Of a DNA stretch of 13,158 nucleotides, positions 1 to 6,838 are shown one piece after another. The DNA is taken from positions 1 through 13,158 of the forward strand of contig JAAXUL010000112.1 in assembly GCA_013336035.1 (NCBI GenBank), given 5' to 3'. Positions within the stretch are counted from its first letter, which is position 1. Each line of letters starts with the position of its first letter. Source of the DNA: Chloroflexales bacterium. GTDB taxonomy: Bacteria; Chloroflexota; Chloroflexia; Chloroflexales; Chloroflexaceae. The notes beneath the pieces were generated by a model. That model saw nothing but the letters and a program-made list of their open reading frames with translations, was not told the origin of the DNA and did no database searches. The translations under genes were made by a program, and so were the position numbers.

Positions 1-1
1 C

Positions 2-1048
2 CGCGAGGGCTCCGCCTGGCTGCTGGCCCGCCCCGTCGAGCCGCTCGCCACGGCGCGCGACCTGCCCGCCCGCCCGCTCGCCTACGCCCTTGTCGCCACC
101 GATGGCTCGCAGATCGAGCTCGACCGCCATGGCAGCGTGGCCTGCTACGTGATCAATATCGGCCGCGTGTTCCTGCGCTACGGCCAGAGCCCGCTCGCCC
201 GCCTCAGCTCGCGCCCCACGCTCTGCCACAGCGACGAGGACCTCTACCTGAGCGATGGGGCCCGCCGGGTGGCCGTCGAGGGCAACTACCTCAGCGCCCG
301 CCGCGATGTCGACGAGGGCCTCGCCCTGGCCGACCTGGCCGACGAGCTGCTCGGCGACGACCTGCCCGCCCTGGCCTTGCAGGACGGAACGCTCGTGCGC
401 TGGACGCTGGCGGGCGCCGAGCGCTTCGTGCAGGATTACTTCCTCGAGCGCTACCTGGCCTACCTCGAGCGCATGCGCCTGCGCGGCCTGCCCGTGGCCT
501 CGTACATCAGCCGCCCCCGCTCGCCCGAGGTGATCGGCACCATCCGCCTGATGCTCTGCCCCGACATCGATATGCCCGCCGGCAAGGGCGCGAAGTGCGC
601 CGAGTGCAGCGATGTGCGGGCCGGGCGCGAGCCCTCGTGTATGGTCTGCCAGGATCTGGTGGACGCCGACGTGATCGGCGCGGGCCTGGCCGAGGGCCAG
701 CGCGGCCCGCTCTTTATCTCGATGAGCCGGATCAACGTCGAGCGCTACGGCGAGCACCTGATCCACTTCTTCCATATGCGCGTCGGCCGCGAGCTGTGCC
801 GGGTCGAGATCCCGCGCTGGGTCGCCCTCGAGCCCGAGCAGGTTGACCTGGTGCACACCCTGGTGTACGATCAGTGCGCCCGCGGCGACGGCTACCCCGT
901 CGCCCTGGCCCGGGCCCACGAGCAGGCCGTCGTGCGCGGCCCCGACCGCCGGGCCTTCCAGCGAATGATCGAGGGCAGCCTCTACCGCGCCGAGACAGAC
1001 TCAGGCATCTCGGCAAAGAAGGCCAGCAAGGAGTTTAGCCGAGGTTGA
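2..1048 (+). CDS. nurA: NurA-family DNA end-processing nuclease (5' partial)
   Basis: The reading frame is open from the window edge, so the N-terminus is missing; 348 codons are visible. NurA is a Mn-dependent 5'-3' nuclease that works with the HerA translocase in DNA end resection. The call rests on an ATDGSQI stretch (GAT at 101-103), matching the catalytic DGS motif near the N-terminus of NurA, on the later RVEIPRWVA segment, and on a C-terminal GDGYPVALARAHEQAVV block typical of the family's last conserved motif. An insert at about 557-649 carries a lone Cys and then CAEC and CMVC pairs (C-x2-C-x10-C-x2-C), which could bind zinc or an Fe-S cluster. The GTG at 137 lies after the catalytic Asp and cannot be the true start. 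The TGA stop overlaps the TTG start of the next gene. The family call is fairly sure; metal binding is inferred. Confidence 0.83.
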   Translation, partial: REGSAWLLARPVEPLATARDLPARPLAYALVATDGSQIELDRHGSVACYVINIGRVFLRYGQSPLARLSSRPTLCHSDEDLYLSDGARRVAVEGNYLSARRDVDEGLALADLADELLGDDLPALALQDGTLVRWTLAGAERFVQDYFLERYLAYLERMRLRGLPVASYISRPRSPEVIGTIRLMLCPDIDMPAGKGAKCAECSDVRAGREPSCMVCQDLVDADVIGAGLAEGQRGPLFISMSRINVERYGEHLIHFFHMRVGRELCRVEIPRWVALEPEQVDLVHTLVYDQCARGDGYPVALARAHEQAVVRGPDRRAFQRMIEGSLYRAETDSGISAKKASKEFSRG

Positions 1049-1647
1049 CCCAGCGCATCGGTGAGGTAATCGAGTCGTCCACCACCCGCTTCACGTCCGG
1101 GGCCTACGAACTGCTCGCGGCGCCGCCCTTCGGCTCGTTGGTGCGGGCCGTCACCCGCAGCGAGGGCGCGGCCGTCTACGGTCTGGTCTACGAGATCCGC
1201 ACCGGCAGCAAAGAGCCCGGCGGCCGCGCCGTGGTGCGCGGGCGCACCTACAGCGGCCGCGAGCTGTTCGACGAAGAGATCTACTTCGAGAACCCCGACC
1301 TGGCCGAGGTGCTGCAGACCGAGTTCTCGGCCCTGACGGTGGGCTTCGCCGAGAACGGCCGCATCTACCAGTACCTGCCGCCCCAGCCCCCCCCCGTCCA
1401 CTACTCGGTCTACGAGTGCGACGCCGCCGAGCTGGCATGCTTCAGCGAGGGCTGCGACTTCTTCCGCGGCGTGCTCTTCGCCGCCCAGGCCCCCAGCGAC
1501 GAGCTGCTGGCCGCCTGTATCCGCGCCATCGCCCGCGCCCGCCCCGATAGCCACGACTACCTCGTGCACGCCGGCCGCGAGGTCGCCAGCCTGCTCAAGG
1601 ACGACTACGATCGGCTCACCGCCCTCCTGCGCCGCATCAGGCCCTGA
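1045..1647 (+). CDS. HAS-barrel domain protein, HerA/NurA-associated
   Basis: This 200-residue protein starts at a TTG that overlaps the stop of the nurA-like gene (TTGA), so translation is probably coupled; no better in-frame start is near. Its N-terminus (IGEVIESSTTRFTSGAYELL, then PPFGSLVRA) looks like the HAS-barrel, the small beta-barrel found at the N-terminus of HerA-type ATPases and in ATP synthase subunits. A Pro-rich hinge (PPQPPP, about residue 112) separates it from a helical C-terminal half of about 80 residues that I do not recognise. There is no Walker A motif, so it is not HerA itself. The probable role is an accessory or adaptor in a HerA-NurA complex. The HAS-barrel call is moderate; the partnership is inferred from gene order and overlap. 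Confidence 0.68.
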   Translation: MTQRIGEVIESSTTRFTSGAYELLAAPPFGSLVRAVTRSEGAAVYGLVYEIRTGSKEPGGRAVVRGRTYSGRELFDEEIYFENPDLAEVLQTEFSALTVGFAENGRIYQYLPPQPPPVHYSVYECDAAELACFSEGCDFFRGVLFAAQAPSDELLAACIRAIARARPDSHDYLVHAGREVASLLKDDYDRLTALLRRIRP

Positions 1648-1668
1648 GCCGTAGCACCCCGGGAATGC

Positions 1669-1677
1669 TGCTATAAT
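1669..1677 (+). promoter_or_regulatory. Extended -10 promoter for the membrane protein gene
   Basis: TGC followed directly by a perfect TATAAT (1672-1677) forms an extended -10 element just after the HAS-barrel stop. No recognisable -35 hexamer lies 16-18 bases upstream, which fits an extended -10 promoter. Transcription would begin near 1684, separating the next gene from the nurA/HAS pair. Confidence 0.6.
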
Positions 1678-1711
1678 GCGCCCCGTGTCGCCGGAAGCAG
1701 CCCCTCCACCG

Positions 1712-3439
1712 ATGAGCATCACTGTTGCTACAGCCAGGCACCCCGGGGCTCGCGCGCTGACATGGCTGCGTCGCGACGCGATACCCATCGTCGTGATGCT
1801 GGCCCTGGCCCTGCTCGCCCTGGCGCCGGTGCTCCCCGCGCCCCGCACTACCATCCCCGGCTGGTACGGCGATAATGTGCAGCACCTCTACGGCGTCGGC
1901 TGGATGGCCCAGGCCCCCCTGCTCGGCCTGTCGCCCTTCACAGACCCGCGCCTCAACTACCCCGACGACCTCGACCTGATGGCGACCGAGCTGGCCTACC
2001 TGAGCAATCTGGCCGTCGCGCCTATCACCTGGGTCCTCGGGCCGGTCTTCAGCTACAACCTGATCATCTTCCTCGGCCTGTTCCTCTCCGGCTACTTTAC
2101 CTACCTGTGGGCCCTGCGGGTGACGGGCGGCCGCGCCGGCGCCCTTGCCGCCGGCGCGATCTTCCTGCTCTCGCCCTACCGCCTCGCCCACGCTGTCGGG
2201 CATCTGCAGCTCGTGGCCACCTTCGGCCTGCCGCTCTTCTTCTGGGCCCTCGACGACACCCTCACCCGCGCGGGGCGCCGCTGGGCCCAGGCTCTCGGCC
2301 TCGCCGGGGCGACCTTCCTCGTCGGCAGCGCCTCGCAGTACTACCTGGTCATCTGCCTGGTGATCGGCGCCGGCTACGCCCTGATGCTCACCCTCCCCGA
2401 CCTGGGCGCCCTGGCCCGCCGCGGCTGGCTCGCCGCCCTCGCTGTGGTCGCCGGGGCGCTCGTCAGCGCCGCGCCCTACCTGGCCATCGTCCAGAGCGGC
2501 GTCCTCGAGAGCTATAACATCCGCGACACCCGCCTCTGGTCGGCCGACCCGCTCAACTTCCTGCTGCCGCACCAGGACCACCCGCTGTGGGGCCAGCTGA
2601 TCAAGGCTGTCCGCCCCGAGCCCTACTGGGTCGAGAAGACGCTCTATGTGGGCCTGGTCGCCCTGGCCCTGGCGGTATTCGCCATCATCGCCACAAGGGG
2701 GGGCCAGCGCCGGCGCGTGCTCAGCTGGGCCGGGGCCGCGGCCCTCGCCGCGCTCTTCGCTCTCGGCACCGACCTGCACATCAACAACCAGCCGCTCAGC
2801 GCGGATAGCCCGCTCTGGCTGCCGGCCTACTACCTGGGCCAGCTGCCCTTCGTGCAGATGATCCGCGTCTGGGCGCGCTTCGGCGTGGTGACCGCCCTCT
2901 TCGTCGCCCTGCTGGCGGGGGTTGGGGTCAGCCTCGTCGCCGCCCGCCTGCGGGGCCGGCGCACCCTCGCCCTGGCCCTGATCGGCGCGCTGCTGGTGAT
3001 CGACCTGGCGCCGATGCGCCTGCAGACCACCCCCGTGGGCGAGCGGGCGGTCGACCGCTGGCTGGCCGCGCAGCCGCCGGACGTGCTTGCGGCGCCCCTC
3101 CCGGCCTACAACAACCCCGTGAACTACGGCTCGCTCTTCGGCTCGCTCTTCCACGGCCACCACCTCCCCGCCTATATGCACCCGGTCCATATGACGCCGG
3201 CCTACGCCCGCTTCCGCGAGCTGGCCATCCGCTTCCCGGCGCCGGGGGTGGCCAGCGCGCTGCGCGCGCAGGGGTACGACTACCTGCTGCTCGAGCGCAA
3301 GTACTTCAACGGCACCAACGCCCCCGACTGGCCCCTGGTCGAGGCCGGGCTCGCCGCCGACAAGGCGCCGATCATCGCCGAGCTCGACGGCGTCGTGGTG
3401 GTCGATCTGCGCGCCGACGCCCCCGACGGCCCGCCCTAA
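1712..3439 (+). CDS. Polytopic membrane protein, GT-C glycosyltransferase-like
   Basis: About 575 residues with roughly ten to twelve hydrophobic segments, followed by a soluble C-terminal part of about 135 residues. After the first membrane helix comes an outward loop containing PGWYGDNVQHLY; an acidic residue in the first loop is characteristic of GT-C glycosyltransferases, which use lipid-linked sugars at the outer face of the membrane. This suggests a sugar-transfer role, but the substrate cannot be read from the sequence. An in-frame ATG at 1676 lies inside the TATAAT box, so it is probably upstream of the transcript. The ATG at 1712 is preferred, with GTG 1685 as an alternative; a weak GGAAG sits at 1693-1697. 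The membrane nature is certain; the GT-C assignment is moderate, and a YfhO-like protein is another option. Confidence 0.62.
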   Translation: MSITVATARHPGARALTWLRRDAIPIVVMLALALLALAPVLPAPRTTIPGWYGDNVQHLYGVGWMAQAPLLGLSPFTDPRLNYPDDLDLMATELAYLSNLAVAPITWVLGPVFSYNLIIFLGLFLSGYFTYLWALRVTGGRAGALAAGAIFLLSPYRLAHAVGHLQLVATFGLPLFFWALDDTLTRAGRRWAQALGLAGATFLVGSASQYYLVICLVIGAGYALMLTLPDLGALARRGWLAALAVVAGALVSAAPYLAIVQSGVLESYNIRDTRLWSADPLNFLLPHQDHPLWGQLIKAVRPEPYWVEKTLYVGLVALALAVFAIIATRGGQRRRVLSWAGAAALAALFALGTDLHINNQPLSADSPLWLPAYYLGQLPFVQMIRVWARFGVVTALFVALLAGVGVSLVAARLRGRRTLALALIGALLVIDLAPMRLQTTPVGERAVDRWLAAQPPDVLAAPLPAYNNPVNYGSLFGSLFHGHHLPAYMHPVHMTPAYARFRELAIRFPAPGVASALRAQGYDYLLLERKYFNGTNAPDWPLVEAGLAADKAPIIAELDGVVVVDLRADAPDGPP

Positions 3440-3458
3440 TAGGGGGCGCGAGATCGTC

Positions 3459-3464
3459 TACAAT
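3459..3464 (+). promoter_or_regulatory. Candidate -10 box before the F420 oxidoreductase gene
   Basis: TACAAT lies 48 bases before the ATG at 3512, in the only gap between this gene and the membrane protein. No convincing -35 box is seen. The ribosome binding site, GAGGAGGGA at 3499-3507, is strong and fixes the start at 3512. Confidence 0.4.
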
Positions 3465-3511
3465 AGACCCGCATCGCGCCCGCGCTGAAAGCCTCGACGA
3501 GGAGGGAGCCC

Positions 3512-4534
3512 ATGCTGCTTGACGCCAACGTCCCGCTTGACGCCAACCCGCTGACAAATATGCCCGAGCTGGCCGCCGCGGCCGAGAAGATCGGCTTCGG
3601 CGCCCTGTGGACCCCGGAGACGGCCCACAACGGCTACCTGCCCCTGGTGCTGGCCGCCGAGCACACGCGCCGGATCACCCTGGGCACCGCCGTGACGATG
3701 GCCTTCCCGCGCAGCCCCATGGTCACCGCCCAGATCGCCTGGGACCTGGCGGCCTACAGCCGCGGTCGCTTCGTCCTGGGGCTAGGCACCCAGGTGCGGG
3801 CCCACATCGAGCGGCGCTTCAGCGCCCAGTTCGACCAGCCGGTGGCGCGTCTGCGCGACTACATCCTGGCCATGCGCGCGATCTGGGACTGCTGGCAGAA
3901 CGGCACGCGGATGTTCTACCGCGGCCCCTTCTTCCAGCACACGCTGATGACGCCGTTCTTCAACCCCGGCCCGATCGAGTACCCCAAGATCCCCGTCTTC
4001 ATCGCCGGGGTCAACACCGGGCTGGCCCAGCTGGCCGGCGAGCTCTGCGAGGGCTTCCACGCCCACCCGCTCAACAGCGCGAAGTACCTGCGCGAGGTGC
4101 TGCACCCGCAGATCGCCGCCGGGGCGGCGAAGAGCGGGCGCAACCCGATGGAGTGCGTGATGGTGGGCAGCGCCTTCGTGATCACCGGCGCCGACCGGGC
4201 CCAGCGCGAGCAGCTGCGCGCCTCCGTGCGCCAGCAGATCTCCTTCTACGCCTCGACCCCCACCTACCGGTCCGTGCTCGAGTGCCACGGCTGGGCCGAG
4301 GAGGGCGAGCAGCTCTCGCGGCTGGCGGCCGCCCAGCGCTGGGGCGAGATGTCCGCCCTGGTCAGCGACGCCATGCTCGAGGCCTTCGCCGTCGAGGCCG
4401 ACCCGGCCGAGCTGCCCGCCGCCTTGAAGGCCCGCTACGCCGGCCTGCTCGACCGGGTCAACCTCTACCTGCCCTTCGTCCCCGGCCAGATGGACGACTT
4501 CTGGTGCGGGCTCACGCGGGCCCTTAACCGCTAG
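3512..4534 (+). CDS. Luciferase-like F420-dependent oxidoreductase, TIGR03617 type
   Basis: This 340-residue protein belongs to the bacterial luciferase-like (LLM) TIM-barrel superfamily and closely resembles the TIGR03617 (MSMEG_2256) subgroup of presumed F420-dependent oxidoreductases. Supporting segments are LWTPETAHNGYLPLVLAAEH, LGTAVTMAFPRSPM, then GRFVLGLGTQVRAHIERRFS, AMRAIWDCWQ and HTLMTPFFNPGP, in the family order. The length is normal and the protein looks cytoplasmic. The substrate is unknown; F420 as cofactor is inferred from the family, with FMN the alternative. The start is set by an excellent Shine-Dalgarno sequence five bases upstream. A terminator-like hairpin follows the gene, so it may be transcribed alone from the TACAAT box or by read-through from the membrane protein gene. 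No functional link to either neighbour is evident. Confidence 0.85.
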   Translation: MLLDANVPLDANPLTNMPELAAAAEKIGFGALWTPETAHNGYLPLVLAAEHTRRITLGTAVTMAFPRSPMVTAQIAWDLAAYSRGRFVLGLGTQVRAHIERRFSAQFDQPVARLRDYILAMRAIWDCWQNGTRMFYRGPFFQHTLMTPFFNPGPIEYPKIPVFIAGVNTGLAQLAGELCEGFHAHPLNSAKYLREVLHPQIAAGAAKSGRNPMECVMVGSAFVITGADRAQREQLRASVRQQISFYASTPTYRSVLECHGWAEEGEQLSRLAAAQRWGEMSALVSDAMLEAFAVEADPAELPAALKARYAGLLDRVNLYLPFVPGQMDDFWCGLTRALNR

Positions 4535-4558
4535 GCGGGGCTTCGCCCCTCATCCTGT

Positions 4559-4594
4559 CTGGCGGAGGCCAGCCCTTCGCCAGGCAGCCTTTTT
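4559..4594 (+). terminator. Hairpin plus T-run after the F420 oxidoreductase
   Basis: CTGGCG (4559-4564) pairs with CGCCAG (4578-4583), followed six bases later by five Ts (4590-4594). A second small hairpin, GGGGC-TTC-GCCCC, sits at 4537-4549. The T-run ends only two bases before the ATG of the next gene, which is unusual. The gap between stem and T-run makes it a weak intrinsic terminator at best. Confidence 0.45.
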
Positions 4595-4596
4595 CT

Positions 4597-5739
4597 ATGC
4601 CAGGTGTCTACGATGGCCTCGACCTGACCCCGAACGATCTGGAGCTGGCCCGCCAGCGGCGCCTGGCCGCCGGCGGCTACATCGACCTGACCAGCAGCAA
4701 CCCGACCGCGCAGGGCCTGATCTTCCCGCCCGAGCTGCTGCGCGAGGCCGCCGAGGGCTTCTGGGCCACCCGGCGCTACGCGCCCGACCCCCGCGGCAGC
4801 CTGGCCGCCCGCGCCGCCATCGTCGCCTACTACGCCGGCCGCACCCCGCCCCTGCCCCTGGCGCTCGAGGACCTCTTCATCACCGCGAGCACCAGCGAGG
4901 CCTACGCTCTGATCTTCGCCCTGCTCGCCGATCCGGGCGACAACCTGCTGGCCCCAAACGTCACCTACCCGCTCTTCGAGTACCTGGCCGCCATGCGCGA
5001 GATCGAGCTGCGGCCCTACACGCTGCGCGAAGACCAGGGCTGGCAGATCGACGGGGACTCGCTTCTGGCGGCCGCCGACCGGCGCACCCGCGGCGTCCTG
5101 CTGGTCTCGCCCCACAACCCGACGGGGATGGTCGTGGGCGAGCCCCTGGCGGCTCTGCGCTGGCTCGGCCTGCCTGTGATCTGCGACGAGGTCTTCGCGC
5201 CCTTCGCCTACGGCGCGCCCGTCGTGCCGCCCCTGGCCAGCCTGCACCCCGAGCTGCCCGTGCTTACACTCAACGGGATCTCGAAGCTGTTCGCCCTGCC
5301 CGACCTGAAGCTGGGCTGGGTGGCCCTGAGCGCGGCGGCCCGCCCCTTCGGGGCGCGGCTCGAGCTGCTCAATGACACCTTCCTTGGCGCCAACAGCCTC
5401 AGCCAGCATCTCCTGCCGACCCTCTTCGCCCGCGGCATGCCCTTCGTCGCGGCGATGGTCGGGCGGGTGCGCGCCAACCTCGACCTGGCCCTGGCGCGCC
5501 TCGCGGGCCACCCGCGCCTGCTGGCCAGCCCGCCCGACGGCGGCTACTACCTCTTCCCCGCAGTCCAGGGCTGTGACGACGAGGAGGCCCTGGCGCTCGC
5601 GCTGCTCGATCACGGCGTGCTGGCCCACCCGGGCTACTTCTACGGTGAGGTGCCTGGCGCCCACCTGATGATCTCGGCCCTGACTGAGCCAGGCCCCTTT
5701 GCCGAGGGGATCGAGCGCCTGGTGACGGCCCTGACCTAG
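4597..5739 (+). CDS. PLP-dependent aminotransferase class I/II
   Basis: This 380-residue protein is a fold-type I pyridoxal-phosphate enzyme of the aspartate aminotransferase superfamily and probably acts as a cytoplasmic aminotransferase. Visible motifs are SPHNPTG (Asn174-Gly177), CDEVF with the cofactor-binding Asp197, and the Schiff-base lysine in NGISKLF (Lys230) followed by LKLGW. The Arg that usually binds the substrate carboxylate, in an xRIS setting near the C-terminus, is replaced by Met358 (HLMISALTEPG). From memory, a branch of class I/II aminotransferases has such a hydrophobic ISxLT segment, so this may be a subfamily trait rather than damage. No Shine-Dalgarno sequence precedes the ATG; a T-run sits there instead. 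No upstream ATG, GTG or TTG is available in frame after the previous gene's stop. The substrate cannot be assigned. Confidence 0.85.
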   Translation: MPGVYDGLDLTPNDLELARQRRLAAGGYIDLTSSNPTAQGLIFPPELLREAAEGFWATRRYAPDPRGSLAARAAIVAYYAGRTPPLPLALEDLFITASTSEAYALIFALLADPGDNLLAPNVTYPLFEYLAAMREIELRPYTLREDQGWQIDGDSLLAAADRRTRGVLLVSPHNPTGMVVGEPLAALRWLGLPVICDEVFAPFAYGAPVVPPLASLHPELPVLTLNGISKLFALPDLKLGWVALSAAARPFGARLELLNDTFLGANSLSQHLLPTLFARGMPFVAAMVGRVRANLDLALARLAGHPRLLASPPDGGYYLFPAVQGCDDEEALALALLDHGVLAHPGYFYGEVPGAHLMISALTEPGPFAEGIERLVTALT

Positions 5740-5777
5740 CGTTTTCCACATGACTTTACACTCCTCGCTGCTAAGTA

Positions 5778-5790
5778 GGGCAAATTTCCC
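5778..5790. promoter_or_regulatory. Short AT-centred dyad, possible operator
   Basis: GGGCAAATTTCCC is a near-perfect 13-base palindrome with one mismatched pair. It lies about 20 bases upstream of the -35 box of the sortase promoter, in a stretch poorer in GC than its surroundings. An operator role is only a guess. Confidence 0.2.
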
Positions 5791-5810
5791 GTTGTAGTGG
5801 CATGGGGCTA

Positions 5811-5839
5811 TTGCATCTGTGCAGACCTCCCTGTATAAT
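5811..5839 (+). promoter_or_regulatory. Sigma-70-type promoter for the sortase/surface protein unit
   Basis: TTGCAT (5811-5816) and a perfect TATAAT (5834-5839) are separated by 17 bases. Only the first three -35 bases match consensus, but the spacing and -10 box are ideal. Transcription would start near 5846, leaving about 30 bases before the GTG start at 5878. The 138-base gap between the aminotransferase and the sortase contains little else. Confidence 0.62.
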
Positions 5840-5877
5840 AATCCTCGGCTGAGCCTGTCTCAGGCCAGGATGATTGA

Positions 5878-6810
5878 GTGTCCCCAGTGCCGAGCCGATC
5901 GATGCCGCGACCAACGCCGACCTACAGCCCCCCACCGGGGGCCGACGAAGACCTGCTGAGCGCCCTGCTCTCGAGTGAGGTGCCGAGCCGCCGCGGGCAG
6001 ATCCGCCCCGCGCGCCTGCGCTCGGCCAGCCAGCAGCAGCACGAGGCCCTGCAGGGTCTCAGGCTCCGCACCTGGCTCGACCGGGCCCTGCACCTCGCCG
6101 AGCGCGCCCTGGTGGTGGCGGCAGTCCTCGCCTTCGCCTACTGGCTGATCGACGGCTACGGCCGCGACTGGCTGCACGACTTGCGCCAGGCCCACGCCGC
6201 CCAGGCCGCCCAGGCGCTGACGCCGACACCACCAATCGGCCTGCCCACGGCCAGCGCCCCGCCGCCCGCTGGTCCGCCCCATGTCGCCTCACTGCCCTTC
6301 ACTCGCCCCGAGGATGCCCTGCCCCTCGCCCCCGGCGCGGGCGCGTCTCGCGACGCCTTTATGGCGCCCCAGCCGCTGCACACGGCGCCCGACGCCGCCG
6401 ACCCCCGCCCGCGCCGGCTGATCATGCCCACGGTCGGCGCCGATATGCAGGTCTACGAGGTCTTTGTGCGCGACGATGAGTGGGAGGTGGCCGAGTACGC
6501 CGCTGGCTTCCATAACGGCACCGCCCTGCCCGGCACCGTCGGCAACAGCGTCTACTCCGGCCACGCCGGCCTGCGCGGCGCCGTCTTTAAGGATATTGGC
6601 CGCCTGAAGCCCGGCGACGATGTGGTCGTCGAGACGGGCGGCTGGCGGTATGTCTACCGTGTGCGTAGCTCGATGAGCGTCTGGCCAAACCAGATCGAGG
6701 TGATGGACCAGACGCCCACGCCCGTGCTGACGCTTATCACCTGCACAAACTGGGATACACAGCGCTTGGTCGTCGTCGCCGATCTCGTCGACGCGCGCCC
6801 CCTTTCCTAG
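5878..6810 (+). CDS. Membrane-anchored sortase
   Basis: This 310-residue transpeptidase cleaves a C-terminal sorting motif and joins the protein to a cell-surface acceptor. Residues 1-70 form a Pro- and Arg-rich cytoplasmic tail, about 75-92 a membrane helix, and about 93-180 a Pro/Ala/Thr-rich linker. The last 130 residues are the sortase domain, with catalytic His229 in YSGHAG, Cys289 in LTLITCTN and Arg296 in DTQRLVV, the standard His/Cys/Arg triad. The GTG at 5878 is chosen because AGGA at 5867-5870 lies seven bases upstream; ATG 5902 has no such site. It is followed 28 bases later by a gene for a protein with an LPNTE sorting signal, very likely its substrate. The sortase call is firm. 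The class is uncertain, possibly D- or E-like, and no pilin-type partner is visible. Confidence 0.9.
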   Translation: MSPVPSRSMPRPTPTYSPPPGADEDLLSALLSSEVPSRRGQIRPARLRSASQQQHEALQGLRLRTWLDRALHLAERALVVAAVLAFAYWLIDGYGRDWLHDLRQAHAAQAAQALTPTPPIGLPTASAPPPAGPPHVASLPFTRPEDALPLAPGAGASRDAFMAPQPLHTAPDAADPRPRRLIMPTVGADMQVYEVFVRDDEWEVAEYAAGFHNGTALPGTVGNSVYSGHAGLRGAVFKDIGRLKPGDDVVVETGGWRYVYRVRSSMSVWPNQIEVMDQTPTPVLTLITCTNWDTQRLVVVADLVDARPLS

Positions 6811-6824
6811 ACGCCCCGCGGCGT
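6811..6824 (+). other. Small hairpin between sortase and substrate genes
   Basis: ACGCC (6811-6815) and GGCGT (6820-6824) form a 5-bp stem with a four-base loop directly after the sortase stop and just before the GAGGAG ribosome binding site (6828-6833) of the next gene. It has no T-run, so it is not a terminator. It could affect mRNA stability or relative expression. Confidence 0.3.
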
Positions 6825-6838
6825 CACGAGGAGTTGTT

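Noticed and set aside
137..139. GTG at 137 as the start of the nuclease
   Set aside because: The catalytic DGS motif lies upstream at 101-109 in the same open frame, so the gene must begin outside the window.
1637..3190. Long minus-strand open frame opposite the membrane protein gene
   Set aside because: It is a GC-rich mirror frame with Gly/Gln/Glu/Ala-rich, domain-free sequence and covers a clear hydrophobic protein on the other strand.
4531..5751. Long minus-strand open frame opposite the aminotransferase
   Set aside because: Low-complexity translation with no motif, while the plus strand has complete PLP-enzyme motifs.
5870..5959. Short frame starting ATG 5870 with MIECPQC, resembling a zinc-ribbon start
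   Set aside because: It stops after about 29 codons, overlaps the well-supported sortase frame, and shows no second Cys pair of a complete ribbon.
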